A DNA stretch of 64,000 nucleotides from Myxococcales bacterium 68-20 (GTDB lineage: Bacteria > Myxococcota_A > Polyangia > Polyangiales > Polyangiaceae). Shown here in pieces: positions 36,010-45,739 of the stretch; the first letter of the stretch is position 1, and each line of letters starts with the position of its first letter. The stretch covers positions 62,001 to 126,000 of the forward strand of contig MKVQ01000004.1 of the NCBI GenBank assembly GCA_001899635.1, given 5' to 3'. The notes under the pieces are model-generated. The model had not been told where the DNA came from, searched no databases, and was given only the letters and a program-made list of their open reading frames with translations. A program made the position numbers and the translations under genes.

Positions 36010-38162
36010 GACGGAGCGCCGTTCGGCTCGCGCTCTTCGCGCTCGCGACGTCGTTCGCGATCGCCGCGGACGCGCAGCCCGGGCGGTCCTCCACCACGAA
36101 GCGCCCGACGAGCCCGGCCACCGCGCCCACCGGCCCGACGAACCTCCGCGCGCACGTCGGCACCGACAACGCTGCTCGTCTCCTCCGGAGCACCGATCCC
36201 GACGAGCGGATTCGCGGCATCCAGCGAGCCGCGTCGATCGGCACGCCCGAGGCGATCGCGCTCCTCGTCGAGTCCCTCGAGCGAAGCCCGCAGATCAAGG
36301 CGGACACCCGCGCACTGCTCGAGATGGCGCGCGGCCTCGCTCGGTTCGCCGATCAGGAGCGCGCACGCACGGGCCTCCTCGCGATCGTGGGGACCGGCAG
36401 CCCGGGTCTCGCAGGGCGGCTTCCTACGACGCGCCCATCGAGCACGGCCGACTCGCTCGAGGAAGGCGATCCGATCGCTCGCGCGGAGCTCGCACGGGAG
36501 GTCGCGGCGATCGCCCTCGCGCGCTCGGGAGGCGATCGTGCGCTCGAGGCGCTCTACGGCGCGGCGCGCGGCGGCGGTAGCGGTCAGACCGCGGCGATCC
36601 TCGCGCTCGCAAAACATCCACCGCGCGATCCGGGGTTCTTCGGCAGCGCCGGCGCGTCGATGCCCGCGGCTGTCGCTCGCCTACTCGGTCAGCTCGGTGA
36701 CCTGCGCGCGCTCGACGTGATCCATGCAGCGGCGCGCTCGACGGACGTCGGCGTCCGATGCGCCGCCCTCGTCTCGCTCGCGGAGCTCGGCGATCTGCGC
36801 GCGGTCCCGCTCGCACGGGCGGCGATCGCGGAGAGCGACGTCCGGCTCCGCGCCGCGTCCGGCGAGGCCTTCATCCTGCTCTCCGCCCCGGAGCGCTTCA
36901 AGGCGACCGCCGCGATCCTCGCCGACGACGCGACCACGGCGATCGGCATCGAGATGGCCGAGCGGGTCTTCAATCCCGAGATCACGAAGCTCGTCGCCGC
37001 GCGCGCGTGGTCGCATCCCGATCGCGAGCTCCGCGCCGCCGCGGTGCGCGCGCTCGGTCGCTCCCCGGATCCGGAGGCCGCCAAGGCGCTCGTCGCTCCC
37101 CAGCTCCTGGGCGATCCGGAGCTCGCCTATCACGCGATCCTCGCGCTCGCTCGATCGCCGGCGCCGAACGCGGGCGCCCTGATCGGCAGCCTGCTCCCGA
37201 CGCGCTCTGCGACGCTCGCGGTCCGCGCATACGTCGTACGGGCGCTCGTCCGCGGAGAGCGCGCGGGCTCGTCCGACGATGTCGTGCTCCGCCTCGCGCG
37301 CTCGCGCTCCGAGGCGGACCGCGCGCTCGGGACCTTCGCGCGCGTCGCCCTCGGCGATGCCGACGCGGAAGACTTCCTCGACGACAAGGACGCGCGCATT
37401 CGCCGAGCTGCCGCGATGGCATCGATGGCTCGTCCCGCGTCGCGAAGCCTCCAGCGCGCGCTGCTCGCACGCCTCACGAAAGAAGAGGATCCGATCACGC
37501 GACAGGTGCTCGCCATCGGTCTGTACGGCGGCGATCCCGACGGGACGGTGAAGACCTCCACGCTCGTCGATCGCGCAGAGTCGGCCGGAGGGGACGCGCC
37601 GCTCGCCGCGCTCGCGCTCGCGCGACGCGCGGACGAGACGACGTCACGCAAGATCGGCCAGCTCCTCGGCTCCAAGGACGCCGTCCTGCGCGCCCATACG
37701 GCGCGGGGCCTCGCGGTGGCCAACCTGCCGGACGCGACCGGACGGCTCGCGGATCTCTACACCTACGAGACGGACGTCGGGGTCCGACGCGCAGCCGTTG
37801 CTGCGCTCGCTGCGCGCGCGCAGGATGCGAAGGCACCGGCGCGGCGGGAGACGCTCGAGATTGCGGCCGAGCTCGATCCCGATGGCCCCGTCCGTCAGGC
37901 CGCGCGGCGCGCGCTCGCGGGCGCGACGACGCCGTTCGCGGAGCCGGCTGTGCACGAGATCGCTTGGCTGCGCATCACGCGCGACGGCGGTCAGCCGCCG
38001 GGCGAGGCGTTCGCCGGCTCGGTCGTGCGTTCGGACGGGCTCGCGGTGCCGATCGTCTTCGACGAAGAGGGCTTCGCGCTCGTTCCTGGCCTACCGCCGG
38101 GCGAGGCGCGGCTGGTGCTTGCGCCCAGGCTTCCGGCGTATAAGGAGACGAAGAAGCCGTGA
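36006..38162 (+). CDS. Secreted HEAT-repeat protein
   Basis: The 718-residue product has a signal peptide ([15 protein letters not shown]) and then many helical repeats of about 30-35 residues with the HEAT pattern (for example [50 protein letters not shown]-like units). The C-terminal 60 residues form a short beta domain. The start at 36006 overlaps the previous stop and the stop overlaps xseB, so all three are likely one transcript. It is a scaffold-like protein outside the cytoplasm, not assigned to a family. Confidence 0.75.
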
Positions 38163-38431
38163 GTGACGAACGCGACTCCAAGAAGAAGGCGGCCGACCTC
38201 TCGTTCGAGGACGCGGTGAAGCGCCTCTCGGAGATCGTCCAGAAACTCGAAAGAGGAGACCTCCCGCTCGAGGAGTCGCTCCTGCTCTTCGAGGAAGGCG
38301 TCGGTCTGTCGCGCGCCTCGCAGGACAAGCTCGACTCGGCGCAGAAGCGCGTGGAAGAGCTCCTCGGCCTCGATCGCGACGGGAAGGCGCGCACGGTCCC
38401 GTTCGAGACCCGCGGCGATCGCGAGAGCTGA
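38159..38431 (+). CDS. xseB: Exodeoxyribonuclease VII small subunit
   Basis: XseB is the helical small subunit of exonuclease VII, which degrades single-stranded DNA. The 90-residue product has the family pattern LSFEDAVKRLSEIVQKLERGDLPLEESL, then LLFEEGVGLSRASQDKLD and AQKRVEELL. It starts with GTG overlapping the HEAT-repeat stop. The large subunit gene xseA is not in the window. Confidence 0.92.
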   Translation: MSDERDSKKKAADLSFEDAVKRLSEIVQKLERGDLPLEESLLLFEEGVGLSRASQDKLDSAQKRVEELLGLDRDGKARTVPFETRGDRES

Positions 38432-38582
38432 GCGCTCGAGCGCACCTCCCGCGCGAGGTCGAGGGCCGCAGCCCCGCGACGCCGTGGGCGCAGCCGACCG
38501 CGCGCCGCGGCGGCCGTTCTCCCACGGCCGAGGTCGACGTCCCCCTCGACGAACGCCGGGACCGACCCCATGTACCGGCGCC

Positions 38583-38900
38583 ATGAACGACCGAATACAC
38601 CGCCGCGAGGCGCTTCGCAGCCTCGCTACGTTCTCGCTCTCCATCATCGCCCCGGCCGCGCTCGTGGGATGCTCCAAGAAGACGAGCTGCCTCGACGTGA
38701 CCGGTATGTCGCCCGACGAAGTCAGCCAGCGCTCCCAAATCGCCGACTACGTCGACGTGACCCCGGACGCCGCCAAGAAGTGCTCGCGCTGCCTGCACTA
38801 CGTACCGGCCGCGCCGAACGCCTGCGGCGGCTGCAAGGTCGTGAAGGGGCCCATCAACGCAGAGGGCACCTGCAAGCTGTTCGTCGCAAAGCCAGCCTGA
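38583..38900 (+). CDS. High-potential iron-sulfur protein-like lipoprotein
   Basis: The 105-residue product has a twin-Arg-like leader (HRREALRSLATF) that ends in a lipobox-like VGC (Cys 30). The mature part carries YVDVTPDAAKKCSRC, a CGGC and PINAEGTCKLF, which gives four ligand Cys (67, 70, 84, 97) in a HiPIP-type arrangement for one [4Fe-4S] cluster. HiPIPs are periplasmic electron carriers exported folded through Tat. The lipobox would tether it to the membrane. No redox partner gene is adjacent. Confidence 0.78.
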   Translation: MNDRIHRREALRSLATFSLSIIAPAALVGCSKKTSCLDVTGMSPDEVSQRSQIADYVDVTPDAAKKCSRCLHYVPAAPNACGGCKVVKGPINAEGTCKLFVAKPA

Positions 38901-39064
38901 GCTCGAGCACCTCCGAGTCGCCTCCCCGACGCCCGAACATCGCGTCGCGTTCGGCGCACCGCCGCGCGATCGAGCGGGCGCCGGCAAGGAGGATTGCCGC
39001 CGAAGAGCGCCCTCGGTCGCGTGTGAGAGGCATCCCCCCCGTATTTCTGCCATCCTCCGGGGAG

Positions 39065-40411
39065 ATGGTTGCTTCACGTCTTCCCCTTCTCCGTGGCGTC
39101 GTGGGCTGCGCGCTCGTCGTCACTGCTTGCAGCACCTCCACCGAAGGGCACGACGCGTCGCCGCCGCTGACCGGGCCGATGGTGAATCACATCCTGTCGA
39201 CGGGTCAGTCGAACTCGATCGGTTTCGCCGCGCACACGGTCCTCTCGCTCGAGCAGCCCTTCGAGAACCTCATGTTCGACACGGGCGTGATCACCGCATC
39301 GAGCTGCGACGACGAAGGCTGTCGCGTGTACGAGAAGCCCCGGTCGTTCGTGCCGCTCGTCGAGGGAGACCACTACTTCGCCGAGCCGGTCGAGACGATG
39401 TCCGCCGGGCTCGCGAACCAGATCGGTCTCCTCGCGAGCGAGCGCGAAAAACACGACGTCCTCGTCAGCGTCCACGGACGGAGCGGCAACATCTACGAGT
39501 GCCTTCGCAAGGGAGGCTGCGCGTTCCAGGACGGCAAGGGCTACGTCAGAGCCTTCGACGACGCGCTCCGGGAGATGAAGGACGCTCACCGCATCGCAAG
39601 CGCCGCCGGGCGCCCGTACATCGTGCGCGCCGTCACTGCGATCCACGGCGAGTCGGATCACTACGACAAGTCGTTCCCGCTCGACGGCACCGACGGAACG
39701 CCGGGCGCGATCCAGAACTACGCCGACGCCCTGGTCGAGTGGCAGCGCGACTACGAGGAGGCCGCACGCGCGGAGACGAAGCAGAAGGAGCACGTGCCGC
39801 TCCTCATCTCGCAGATGGCGAACTGGAACGACCGGCCCGGCAGCGACATCCCCGGCATGCAGCTCGAGGCGCACGAACGCGCGCCGGGAAAGGTCGTGCT
39901 GATCGGGCCGACGTACATGCTGCCGTTCGCGAACGACTGCATCCACTACACGAGCGAGGGAGAGCGCCGCCTCGGCGAGTACTTCGCGAAGGCGTACACC
40001 AAGATCGTCCTCGACCGGGGGACCTGGGAGCCGCTGCGCCCGACGAGCGTCACGATCTCGGACGCGACCATCACGGTGCGCTTCAAGGTCCCCTCACCTC
40101 CGCTCGTGCTCGACACCGAGCAGGTCACCGATCCGGGCGCCTACGGGTTCGACTACGTCGACGACGGCCCCGACACACCGACCATCCAGAGCGTGGACCT
40201 CGCCGGCGACGACGCGATCGCGATCACGCTCTCGGCGCCTCCGACCGCGGGCAATCGCCACCTGCGTTACGCGCTTCGCGCGACGCCGCAGACGTGTCCG
40301 GGACCGAAGACGGGACCGCGCGGAAACCTGCGCGACTCCGACGCGACGCCGTCGCAGGACGGATCGGATCTCGCGAACTGGGCGGTCGCGTTCGACGCGA
40401 CGATCCCGTGA
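39065..40411 (+). CDS. Sialate O-acetylesterase-like (SGNH) lipoprotein
   Basis: The 448-residue product has a lipoprotein signal (Cys 22, VVTAC) and an SGNH-type esterase domain with the block I motif STGQSNSIG (probable catalytic Ser 49), NIYECLRKGG, the AIHGESDHY motif near residue 198 and the catalytic DCIHYTSEGERR near 290. A C-terminal beta domain of about 130 residues follows. It would act at the cell surface on acetylated sugars; the substrate is unknown. I chose ATG 39065; upstream in-frame sequence is meaningless. Confidence 0.8.
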   Translation: MVASRLPLLRGVVGCALVVTACSTSTEGHDASPPLTGPMVNHILSTGQSNSIGFAAHTVLSLEQPFENLMFDTGVITASSCDDEGCRVYEKPRSFVPLVEGDHYFAEPVETMSAGLANQIGLLASEREKHDVLVSVHGRSGNIYECLRKGGCAFQDGKGYVRAFDDALREMKDAHRIASAAGRPYIVRAVTAIHGESDHYDKSFPLDGTDGTPGAIQNYADALVEWQRDYEEAARAETKQKEHVPLLISQMANWNDRPGSDIPGMQLEAHERAPGKVVLIGPTYMLPFANDCIHYTSEGERRLGEYFAKAYTKIVLDRGTWEPLRPTSVTISDATITVRFKVPSPPLVLDTEQVTDPGAYGFDYVDDGPDTPTIQSVDLAGDDAIAITLSAPPTAGNRHLRYALRATPQTCPGPKTGPRGNLRDSDATPSQDGSDLANWAVAFDATIP

Positions 40412-40426
40412 CGCCGCGCCGGAGCG

Positions 40427-41440
40427 TCAGCGCCCGATCGCGCCGCGGTAGACCCAGCCCTCGCGGGCGTAGCTCTCGCCGTACTTGATCAGGAACCAGC
40501 CGTCCTTCGCAGTCCCGACCTTCACCTTCGTGCCGCGCGGAAGACGTGCGAGGAGGCCTCCGGTCTTCGGCGTGTCGCGCACGAGCGCGACCTCCCATGC
40601 GACCGCTGCCTCGCCACTCGCGAGTGCGCTCTTCGTTTCCTTCTTCTCGTCCGGAGCGGTCTTCGCGGACGACTCGCTCTTGTCCTTCTCGGCCTTGTCT
40701 TCCTTCGCCGCGAGCCCCTCGGGCGCGGCGGCGGCGCCGGTGCTGGGCGTGAAGATCGCCGAGTACGCGACCGTGTAGCGCGGGTGCTCGTGGGGCGTCG
40801 ACGCCGTCGAGGTCCCATGGAACGTCGTCTTGAGGCACGACGCGATCGCGTCGACGTTCGTGATCGTCGACGACTTGCCGATGTCGTACGAGAAGCGCCC
40901 CGAGACGAAGTCGGCGTTGATGACGAGCGAGAGCTTGCCGCTCTGCCCCTCCGCGCCGGAGCACGTGGCGAGGTTTCTGACGCGCGGCTGAACGAGCTGG
41001 TCGAGCCCCGGGACGGGACCGCACTCCTTGCCCTTCTTGTCTCCGTCCTTCGTCTTGCACGAGAGGACAGCGCCCTTCTGGATCTTGATGTGCGGGGCGC
41101 CGCTGGCCCTCGCGACGTTCGTGGAAGCGGCCGCGGGTGCGGGCACGGCTCCCGGCGCGGCCGAGGCCGGCGCGACGACACTCGCCGGCGTGACGACGCT
41201 CGCCGGCACGACGACGCTCGCCGGGGGTGCGTCGGGCGCTCGCCCGCCGCTGCTGGCCGAGGTTGAAGCCGCGGCCGCCGCCGCGCCCGGCGCAGACGGT
41301 CCGAGCCGGATGCCCATGACACGAGGCCAGGCGATTCCGATGATGAACCCAACAGCGGCGATGACGCCGACTTTGACCCAACCGGGCTTGTCCCGGTCCG
41401 ACGCCGGCACTTCGACCGCGAGCGGCGCGTCCTTCGACAT
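40427..41440 (-). CDS. Membrane-anchored SH3-domain protein
   Basis: The 337-residue product has a membrane segment near the N-terminus (about residues 23-42), an Ala/Pro/Ser linker containing four PASVV-type repeats (about 77-95), an unclassified middle domain with conserved-looking Cys (SCKTKDGDKKGKECG, LATCSGAEGQ), a Lys/Glu-rich linker and a C-terminal bacterial SH3 fold (residues about 283-335: LARLPRGTKVKVG, DGWFLIKYGE, EGWVYRGAIGR). SH3b domains usually bind cell-wall peptide. The SASA-type gene converges with it, 15 bases away. Confidence 0.72.
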   Translation of the reverse strand: MSKDAPLAVEVPASDRDKPGWVKVGVIAAVGFIIGIAWPRVMGIRLGPSAPGAAAAAASTSASSGGRAPDAPPASVVVPASVVTPASVVAPASAAPGAVPAPAAASTNVARASGAPHIKIQKGAVLSCKTKDGDKKGKECGPVPGLDQLVQPRVRNLATCSGAEGQSGKLSLVINADFVSGRFSYDIGKSSTITNVDAIASCLKTTFHGTSTASTPHEHPRYTVAYSAIFTPSTGAAAAPEGLAAKEDKAEKDKSESSAKTAPDEKKETKSALASGEAAVAWEVALVRDTPKTGGLLARLPRGTKVKVGTAKDGWFLIKYGESYAREGWVYRGAIGR

Positions 41441-41586
41441 GAGGCTTTCTCTTCTACCAAACGGCGACGAGACGGGCGAAAAACCGCCGTCGCTACGGTA
41501 GCTAAACGCGCGAGCAGGCCGAGCGCTTCACGCACGCGGCCATCATCCCTCCGCTCCCGCGCGCCGGAGGAAAGCGCGGAGCGCGG

Positions 41587-42093
41587 TCAGGGAAGGATGC
41601 GGACCGTGAGGACGAGGACGCCGCCCTGATACGAGAAGCCGCCGACGTTGAACGGCTTGTTCGCGTCCGCCGTGATGTCGGCGAGCTTCGTGAAGCCGGC
41701 GCTGCCGTCCGCGGGGCTGATCGAGGCGGTGACCTTGAAACGGTTGGCGACCTTCGCCGTGTGGAGGAGCTGGAACGTGCGGCCGTTCGGGAGCGGCGCA
41801 GTGCTCGCCTGGTTCAGGGCGAGAGGCAGCGTCTTCTTCTCGACGAGCTTGAGGCAGTCATAGCCGAGCGCGGGAGGCGTCTCGCCGATCTGCGGGTCGA
41901 CGCTCTTCTTGTCACACTTGGTCGCGTGGATGACCATGACCTCAGCCTTGGGCGGTGCATCCGCGTTGGCTTCGGGTGTGTGGCCGACCAGCGCCGCGCC
42001 CGCGACGAGCGCGCCGAGGATCAGGCTCCGCCGGCTCATCGGGCGAGCGGAACGATCGGCGAGAAGCGAATGAGTGAGAAAAGCTCGTCGCAT
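41587..42093 (-). CDS. Tat-like secreted protein, hypothetical
   Basis: The 168-residue product has a leader with MSRRSLILGALVAGAALVG (residues 19-37) and probable cleavage at ANA-DA. The body contains two Cys that may form a disulfide and a beta-rich C-terminus. I chose ATG 42093 because AGGAGG lies eleven bases upstream; ATG 42039 begins directly at the signal peptide and is an alternative. It follows the anti-sigma-like gene by four bases, so it is probably the third gene of the sigma-factor operon. No family is recognised. Confidence 0.6.
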   Translation of the reverse strand: MRRAFLTHSLLADRSARPMSRRSLILGALVAGAALVGHTPEANADAPPKAEVMVIHATKCDKKSVDPQIGETPPALGYDCLKLVEKKTLPLALNQASTAPLPNGRTFQLLHTAKVANRFKVTASISPADGSAGFTKLADITADANKPFNVGGFSYQGGVLVLTVRILP

Positions 42094-42097
42094 GGGT

Positions 42098-42697
42098 TCA
42101 CTTTCCTCCTGATTCGTCGACCCAAACGACGACGCTCGTCGTGGGGCTGCTCTCGCTCGCAAGATAGAACACCCGGACGGAGTCCCCCGCGGTTTCGACG
42201 AGGTCGACGTCGACCCCCGGCTCCGCACTGGCCACCGCGGACGGTTGGACGGCGGGGACGGGAACCCGAGCCATCGGAACTTCTTCTTCCTTGTTCCGCA
42301 CCATCACGAAGACGGACGCAGCAAGGGCGAGGGCCGCAGCGACGGCGCCACCGACCTTGAGGTTCTTCTGCCGGCGGGCCTCGAGGGAGATGACGGGGGC
42401 AGGAGCGGCCTTCGCCGCCTCCTCCGTCTTCGCCTTCCCTCCCTCCTTCTCGACGGCCGCCATCACCGCATCGGCGATGTCGAACGACACGACCGCCTTC
42501 GCGTCGGCGGAGGCCTGATGCCCGAGCGTCACGAGGTCACCGAGCCCGGCGAGCTCGTCGACGAAGCGGGCCGCGTCGACGTTGGACGCCAGCCAACCTT
42601 CGACCTTCGTGCGGTCGGCGCCTTCGAGCTCGCCATCGACGTAGGCCATGAGCTCGAGCATTTGCTCGGACGAGAGCGAAGAAGAGCGAGCGCTCAT
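42098..42697 (-). CDS. Putative anti-sigma factor
   Basis: The 199-residue product has an N-terminal helical domain (LELMAYVDGELEGADRTKVEGWL) like the anti-sigma domain, without the zinc His-Cys-Cys motif, then one membrane segment (about 117-135) and an extracytoplasmic domain. Its ATG overlaps the stop of the sigma factor gene (ATGA). Gene pairing and topology make it the likely negative regulator of that factor. Confidence 0.75.
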   Translation of the reverse strand: MSARSSSLSSEQMLELMAYVDGELEGADRTKVEGWLASNVDAARFVDELAGLGDLVTLGHQASADAKAVVSFDIADAVMAAVEKEGGKAKTEEAAKAAPAPVISLEARRQKNLKVGGAVAAALALAASVFVMVRNKEEEVPMARVPVPAVQPSAVASAEPGVDVDLVETAGDSVRVFYLASESSPTTSVVVWVDESGGK

Positions 42698-43554
42698 GCG
42701 TCACCTCCACTGCCTTCCGCGGCGCCGCCTTCGGAGTCGGGGATGCGCCCGATCTGCTCCTCGTAGCAATCGGCCAGGGCCTTCTGCAGCTTCTGACGGG
42801 CATGGAAGAGCCGGCTCATGATCGTCCCCTTCGAGACTCCCATGGCCGTGGCCATCTCTTCGTAGCTGAGCCCTTCGATCTCTCGCATGACAATGACGCC
42901 GCGGTGGTAAGGCGGCAGCGCATCGAGCGCTGCCTGGAGGCGACCGGCGATCTCTCGCCGTCGGACGACGTCGACCGGATCGGATCCGTCGACGCGGCTG
43001 AGCAGGGGGAACTCGGCCTCCTGAGATTCATCGCTCTCGAACCGTGTCTCATCGATGTCTGCAAGCTGGCGACCCGGCTTGCGGATGAGGTCGATGCTGA
43101 GGTTCGTGATGATGCGATAGAGCCAGGTGAAGAAGCTCGAGCTACCCTGAAAGCTATTGAGGCCTCGATAGACGCGAAGGAAGGCGTCTTGGACAAGCTC
43201 GCGGGCGTCGTTCTCGTCGCGGACGAGGGACAGTGCGATCGCGAACGCGCGACGTTGATGACGTTCGACAAGCTGCCGGAAGGCAGCGACGTCACCTTGT
43301 TGCGCTCTCGCGATGAGTGCACGGTCCTCCTCCGCTTCTCGTATTCGTGCCTGCTTCGCGTTGGACGCGTTCGAAACCCTTAGATTCAACGTGTTCGACG
43401 GCAGCGGCGCTGCGGGCGGTCGCCCCGTTCCACTTCCATCGAGCTCCCGTGAGGAAGGCGCGTCTTCCGGCATGTCCGCAGCACCAGCGAATGGCTCGTC
43501 AGGAGCGTCGCTTGCCTTCAAAGGCTTCTGGGGCTCGGGGCGGGCGACGGCCAT
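42694..43554 (-). CDS. ECF-type RNA polymerase sigma factor
   Basis: The 286-residue product has sigma-70 region 2 (LVERHQRRAFAIALSLVRDENDARELVQDAFLRVYRGL, RIITNLSIDLIRK) and region 4 (ALDALPPYHRGVIVMREIEGLSYEEMATAMGV and KGTIMSRLFHARQKL), with no regions 1.1 or 3, so it is an RpoE-like ECF factor. The N-terminal 70 residues are Pro/Ala/Ser-rich and unusual for the class. Its partner regulator follows directly. The stimulus and the target promoters are not visible; the secreted protein at 41587 is a likely operon member. Confidence 0.92.
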   Translation of the reverse strand: MAVARPEPQKPLKASDAPDEPFAGAADMPEDAPSSRELDGSGTGRPPAAPLPSNTLNLRVSNASNAKQARIREAEEDRALIARAQQGDVAAFRQLVERHQRRAFAIALSLVRDENDARELVQDAFLRVYRGLNSFQGSSSFFTWLYRIITNLSIDLIRKPGRQLADIDETRFESDESQEAEFPLLSRVDGSDPVDVVRRREIAGRLQAALDALPPYHRGVIVMREIEGLSYEEMATAMGVSKGTIMSRLFHARQKLQKALADCYEEQIGRIPDSEGGAAEGSGGDA

Positions 43555-43776
43555 TCGCGGACTTAGCGTATACAGGCTCGAGCCCTGGGGCTAGCTCATG
43601 CCGCCGCCAAGAAGACAGAGTTTCAGGCCGAGGACGAGATCAACCTGAGGACGTGGACCTCGAGGCGCCACCCCCGGCACTGAACATCCGAAACTATTGA
43701 ATGCCTTCGGCCCTCGTCCGTCGCACCGCACGGTCTCGCCCCCCCGCCGGCGCCGGTCAGGATCGACGGCACGGCG

Positions 43777-45009
43777 CTAACGGGTGAGCGGGTCGTCGTC
43801 GGGGCTCGGCGGGGCCAGGACCCGAGGACGAGGCGCTCGCTTCGGCTCCTTCAGCTCGCCGAGCGTGACGTCGAGGTCGAACGGCTTGCCCTGACGGACG
43901 ATCCGAAGGCTCACGGTCTTGCCCACGCCGGCGGTGCTCGCCTTCCACTGGAGGAGGGAGCTCCGGTCGGTCGCTTGACCGTCGAACGCGACGATGAGAT
44001 CGCCGGCCTCGAGCTTCGCCTTGTCGGCCGGGCCCCCCGCCTCGACACTCTCGACCACCGCGCCCCTCTCGTCACCAAGCTTGAGCTGGACGCGGTCCTC
44101 GGCCGTCAGGTCCCTCGCATCGCGGATGCGAATGCCGAGCGCGCTCCGCGTCAGGCGCCCATCGCGAAGGAGCGTGGGCAGGATCTGCTTCACCATGTTG
44201 ATCGGGATCGCGAACCCGATGCCCTGCGCGCCGCCGCCACGGATCGCCGAGTTCATTCCGACGACCTGGCCCTTCAGATCGAGAAGCGGACCGCCGGAGT
44301 TGCCCGGGTTGATGGAGGCGTCGGTCTGGATGAAGTTGTAGTAGCCGCTGGGATCGAGCGGGACTTCGTCGCGTCCGCGTCCCTTCGCGCTGACGATGCC
44401 GGCGCTGACGGTGTGATTCAGGCCGAACGGATTTCCGATGGCGACGACCCAGTCGCCGACCTCGAGGGCGTCGGAGTCACCGAGCGCGATCGCCGGGAGG
44501 TCCTTCGCGTTCTCGATCTTGATGACGGCGATGTCCGTCCTCGGATCACGGCCCGCGATCTTCGCAGGGAGCCGCCGCTCGTCGGAGAGTTGCACGAGGA
44601 TCTCGTCGGCGCCCTCGATGACGTGATCGTTCGTGACGATCACGCCGTCCTTCTGGACGATGAAGCCGGTGCCGAGCCCCTTCGCGACGCGCGCGCTCCG
44701 CTTGCCGCGAGAGAAGAAGCTCCGCTCTTGCTCCTCGCCGAGCGTGTAGATCGTGACGACGCTCGGGTCGGCGCTCTTCGCGACGGGGGCGAAGCTGAGC
44801 GGGCCCACCTTCACGTCGGGGGCCCCGCGCGCCTCCGCCGCCGACGGGAGCGGTGCCGAGGCGCCGTTCAGCGTCGGCGTGGTGCTCGCTGCTACGGGGA
44901 CCGCCCCGGGCGGCAGCGGCGGGCCCTCGTCCTTCGCCGCCTTGGAGCGCCCGCACCCCGTGACGAGAACGGGAACGATGACGGAGAGGAGGATCGCCTT
45001 CGGACTCAA
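43777..45009 (-). CDS. HtrA/DegP-type serine protease, lipoprotein
   Basis: The 410-residue product is a trypsin-like envelope quality-control protease. The catalytic triad is visible as His 129 (VTNDHVIEG), Asp 159 (PRTDIAVI) and Ser 238 (PGNSGGPL); a PDZ domain occupies about residues 288-370. The signal ends in a lipobox with Cys 19 (VTGC), unlike soluble DegP. The start is TTG at 45009, since the signal peptide begins there. Downstream sequence ends in a Pro/Asp tail. It is not in the sigma-factor operon (223-base gap). Confidence 0.9.
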   Translation of the reverse strand: MSPKAILLSVIVPVLVTGCGRSKAAKDEGPPLPPGAVPVAASTTPTLNGASAPLPSAAEARGAPDVKVGPLSFAPVAKSADPSVVTIYTLGEEQERSFFSRGKRSARVAKGLGTGFIVQKDGVIVTNDHVIEGADEILVQLSDERRLPAKIAGRDPRTDIAVIKIENAKDLPAIALGDSDALEVGDWVVAIGNPFGLNHTVSAGIVSAKGRGRDEVPLDPSGYYNFIQTDASINPGNSGGPLLDLKGQVVGMNSAIRGGGAQGIGFAIPINMVKQILPTLLRDGRLTRSALGIRIRDARDLTAEDRVQLKLGDERGAVVESVEAGGPADKAKLEAGDLIVAFDGQATDRSSLLQWKASTAGVGKTVSLRIVRQGKPFDLDVTLGELKEPKRAPRPRVLAPPSPDDDPLTR

Positions 45010-45086
45010 CGAGCACCTCGATCGGTTGGTTCGGTCGCGGTGAGACCGGTGACCGGTGACCGAACCCCGACGAGTGCTCGGCCAAG

Positions 45087-45386
45087 CTACTTCGGAGCGG
45101 CCTTCGAACGCTCCACGTAACGCATCCTAAGATCGAAGAGCACCTGCGCAAGGAGACGCTCCTCGTCGCCGGTGAGGTTCCCCTTGGTCTTCTCTTCGAG
45201 GAGACCGAGCAGATCGATGTTCTGCTTCGCGAGCGGAAGGTTCGCTTCCACCGCGTTCGTGTCGGGGTGAGGCGCTTCGCCGAGGTGCATCAACGCCGAG
45301 TGACTGAGCGACAGAATGAACGTCGCGAAGTCGATCGTCGGAAGCGGGTCGTCGGCGCTCACATCGACCTCGCCGGACGGGCTCAC
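45087..45386 (-). CDS. DUF1844 family protein
   Basis: The 99-residue product matches the DUF1844 family: FATFILSLSHSALMHLGEAP, NLPLAKQNIDLLGLLEEKTKG and LLAQVLFDLRMRYVE. The function is unknown; members are widespread in deltaproteobacteria and acidobacteria. It starts within the end of the upstream gene (ATGA overlap) and lies about 80 bases upstream of the HtrA-type gene on the same strand. Confidence 0.88.
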   Translation of the reverse strand: MSPSGEVDVSADDPLPTIDFATFILSLSHSALMHLGEAPHPDTNAVEANLPLAKQNIDLLGLLEEKTKGNLTGDEERLLAQVLFDLRMRYVERSKAAPK

Positions 45387-45739
45387 GACGGCTCGCCTTC
45401 GCCGTTGCTGCTCGTATCGACCGCCGGCTCCTGCGGCTGCTGCGGCTCCTGCGGCTGCTGGGGCTCGGCCGCGACGGCCTCCTCCTCTTCTTCTTCCTCT
45501 TCTTCGATCTCGTCGTCCACATCCGCCGGCTCTTCGGCGACGGCCGACTCGACGACGGCGACGTGCTGCTGCGCGAGCGCCGGCTGCGACGTAGCGAACG
45601 ACTCCGCCTGATCGGCGAGGTCCGGAAGGGCCGCGAGGAACTTCTCGAGATCCTTGTCGGTGAGCGCGCCCGACTTGAGATTGCGCTCACGCACGCGCAC
45701 GTCCATGGTCCAGGGGTTCTGGTTCGTCTTCTGCGTCAT
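45383..45739 (-). CDS. Glu-rich protein with Gln-Pro repeats, hypothetical
   Basis: The 118-residue product has a short basic N-terminus, an acidic run of nine or more Glu near residue 80 and a C-terminal part with two QPQEP units. It has no signal peptide. The first 60 residues (NPWTMDVRVRERNLKSG, DLEKFLAALPDL) look like a small folded module seen beside DUF1844 proteins; I cannot name it. Overlap with the DUF1844 gene indicates joint expression. Confidence 0.6.
   Translation of the reverse strand: MTQKTNQNPWTMDVRVRERNLKSGALTDKDLEKFLAALPDLADQAESFATSQPALAQQHVAVVESAVAEEPADVDDEIEEEEEEEEEAVAAEPQQPQEPQQPQEPAVDTSSNGEGEPS

Noticed and set aside
45420-45500. CTCCTGCGGCTG tandem as a DNA repeat element
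   Set aside because: It is the coding sequence for the Gln-Pro-Glu repeats and poly-Glu run of the protein at 45383-45739.
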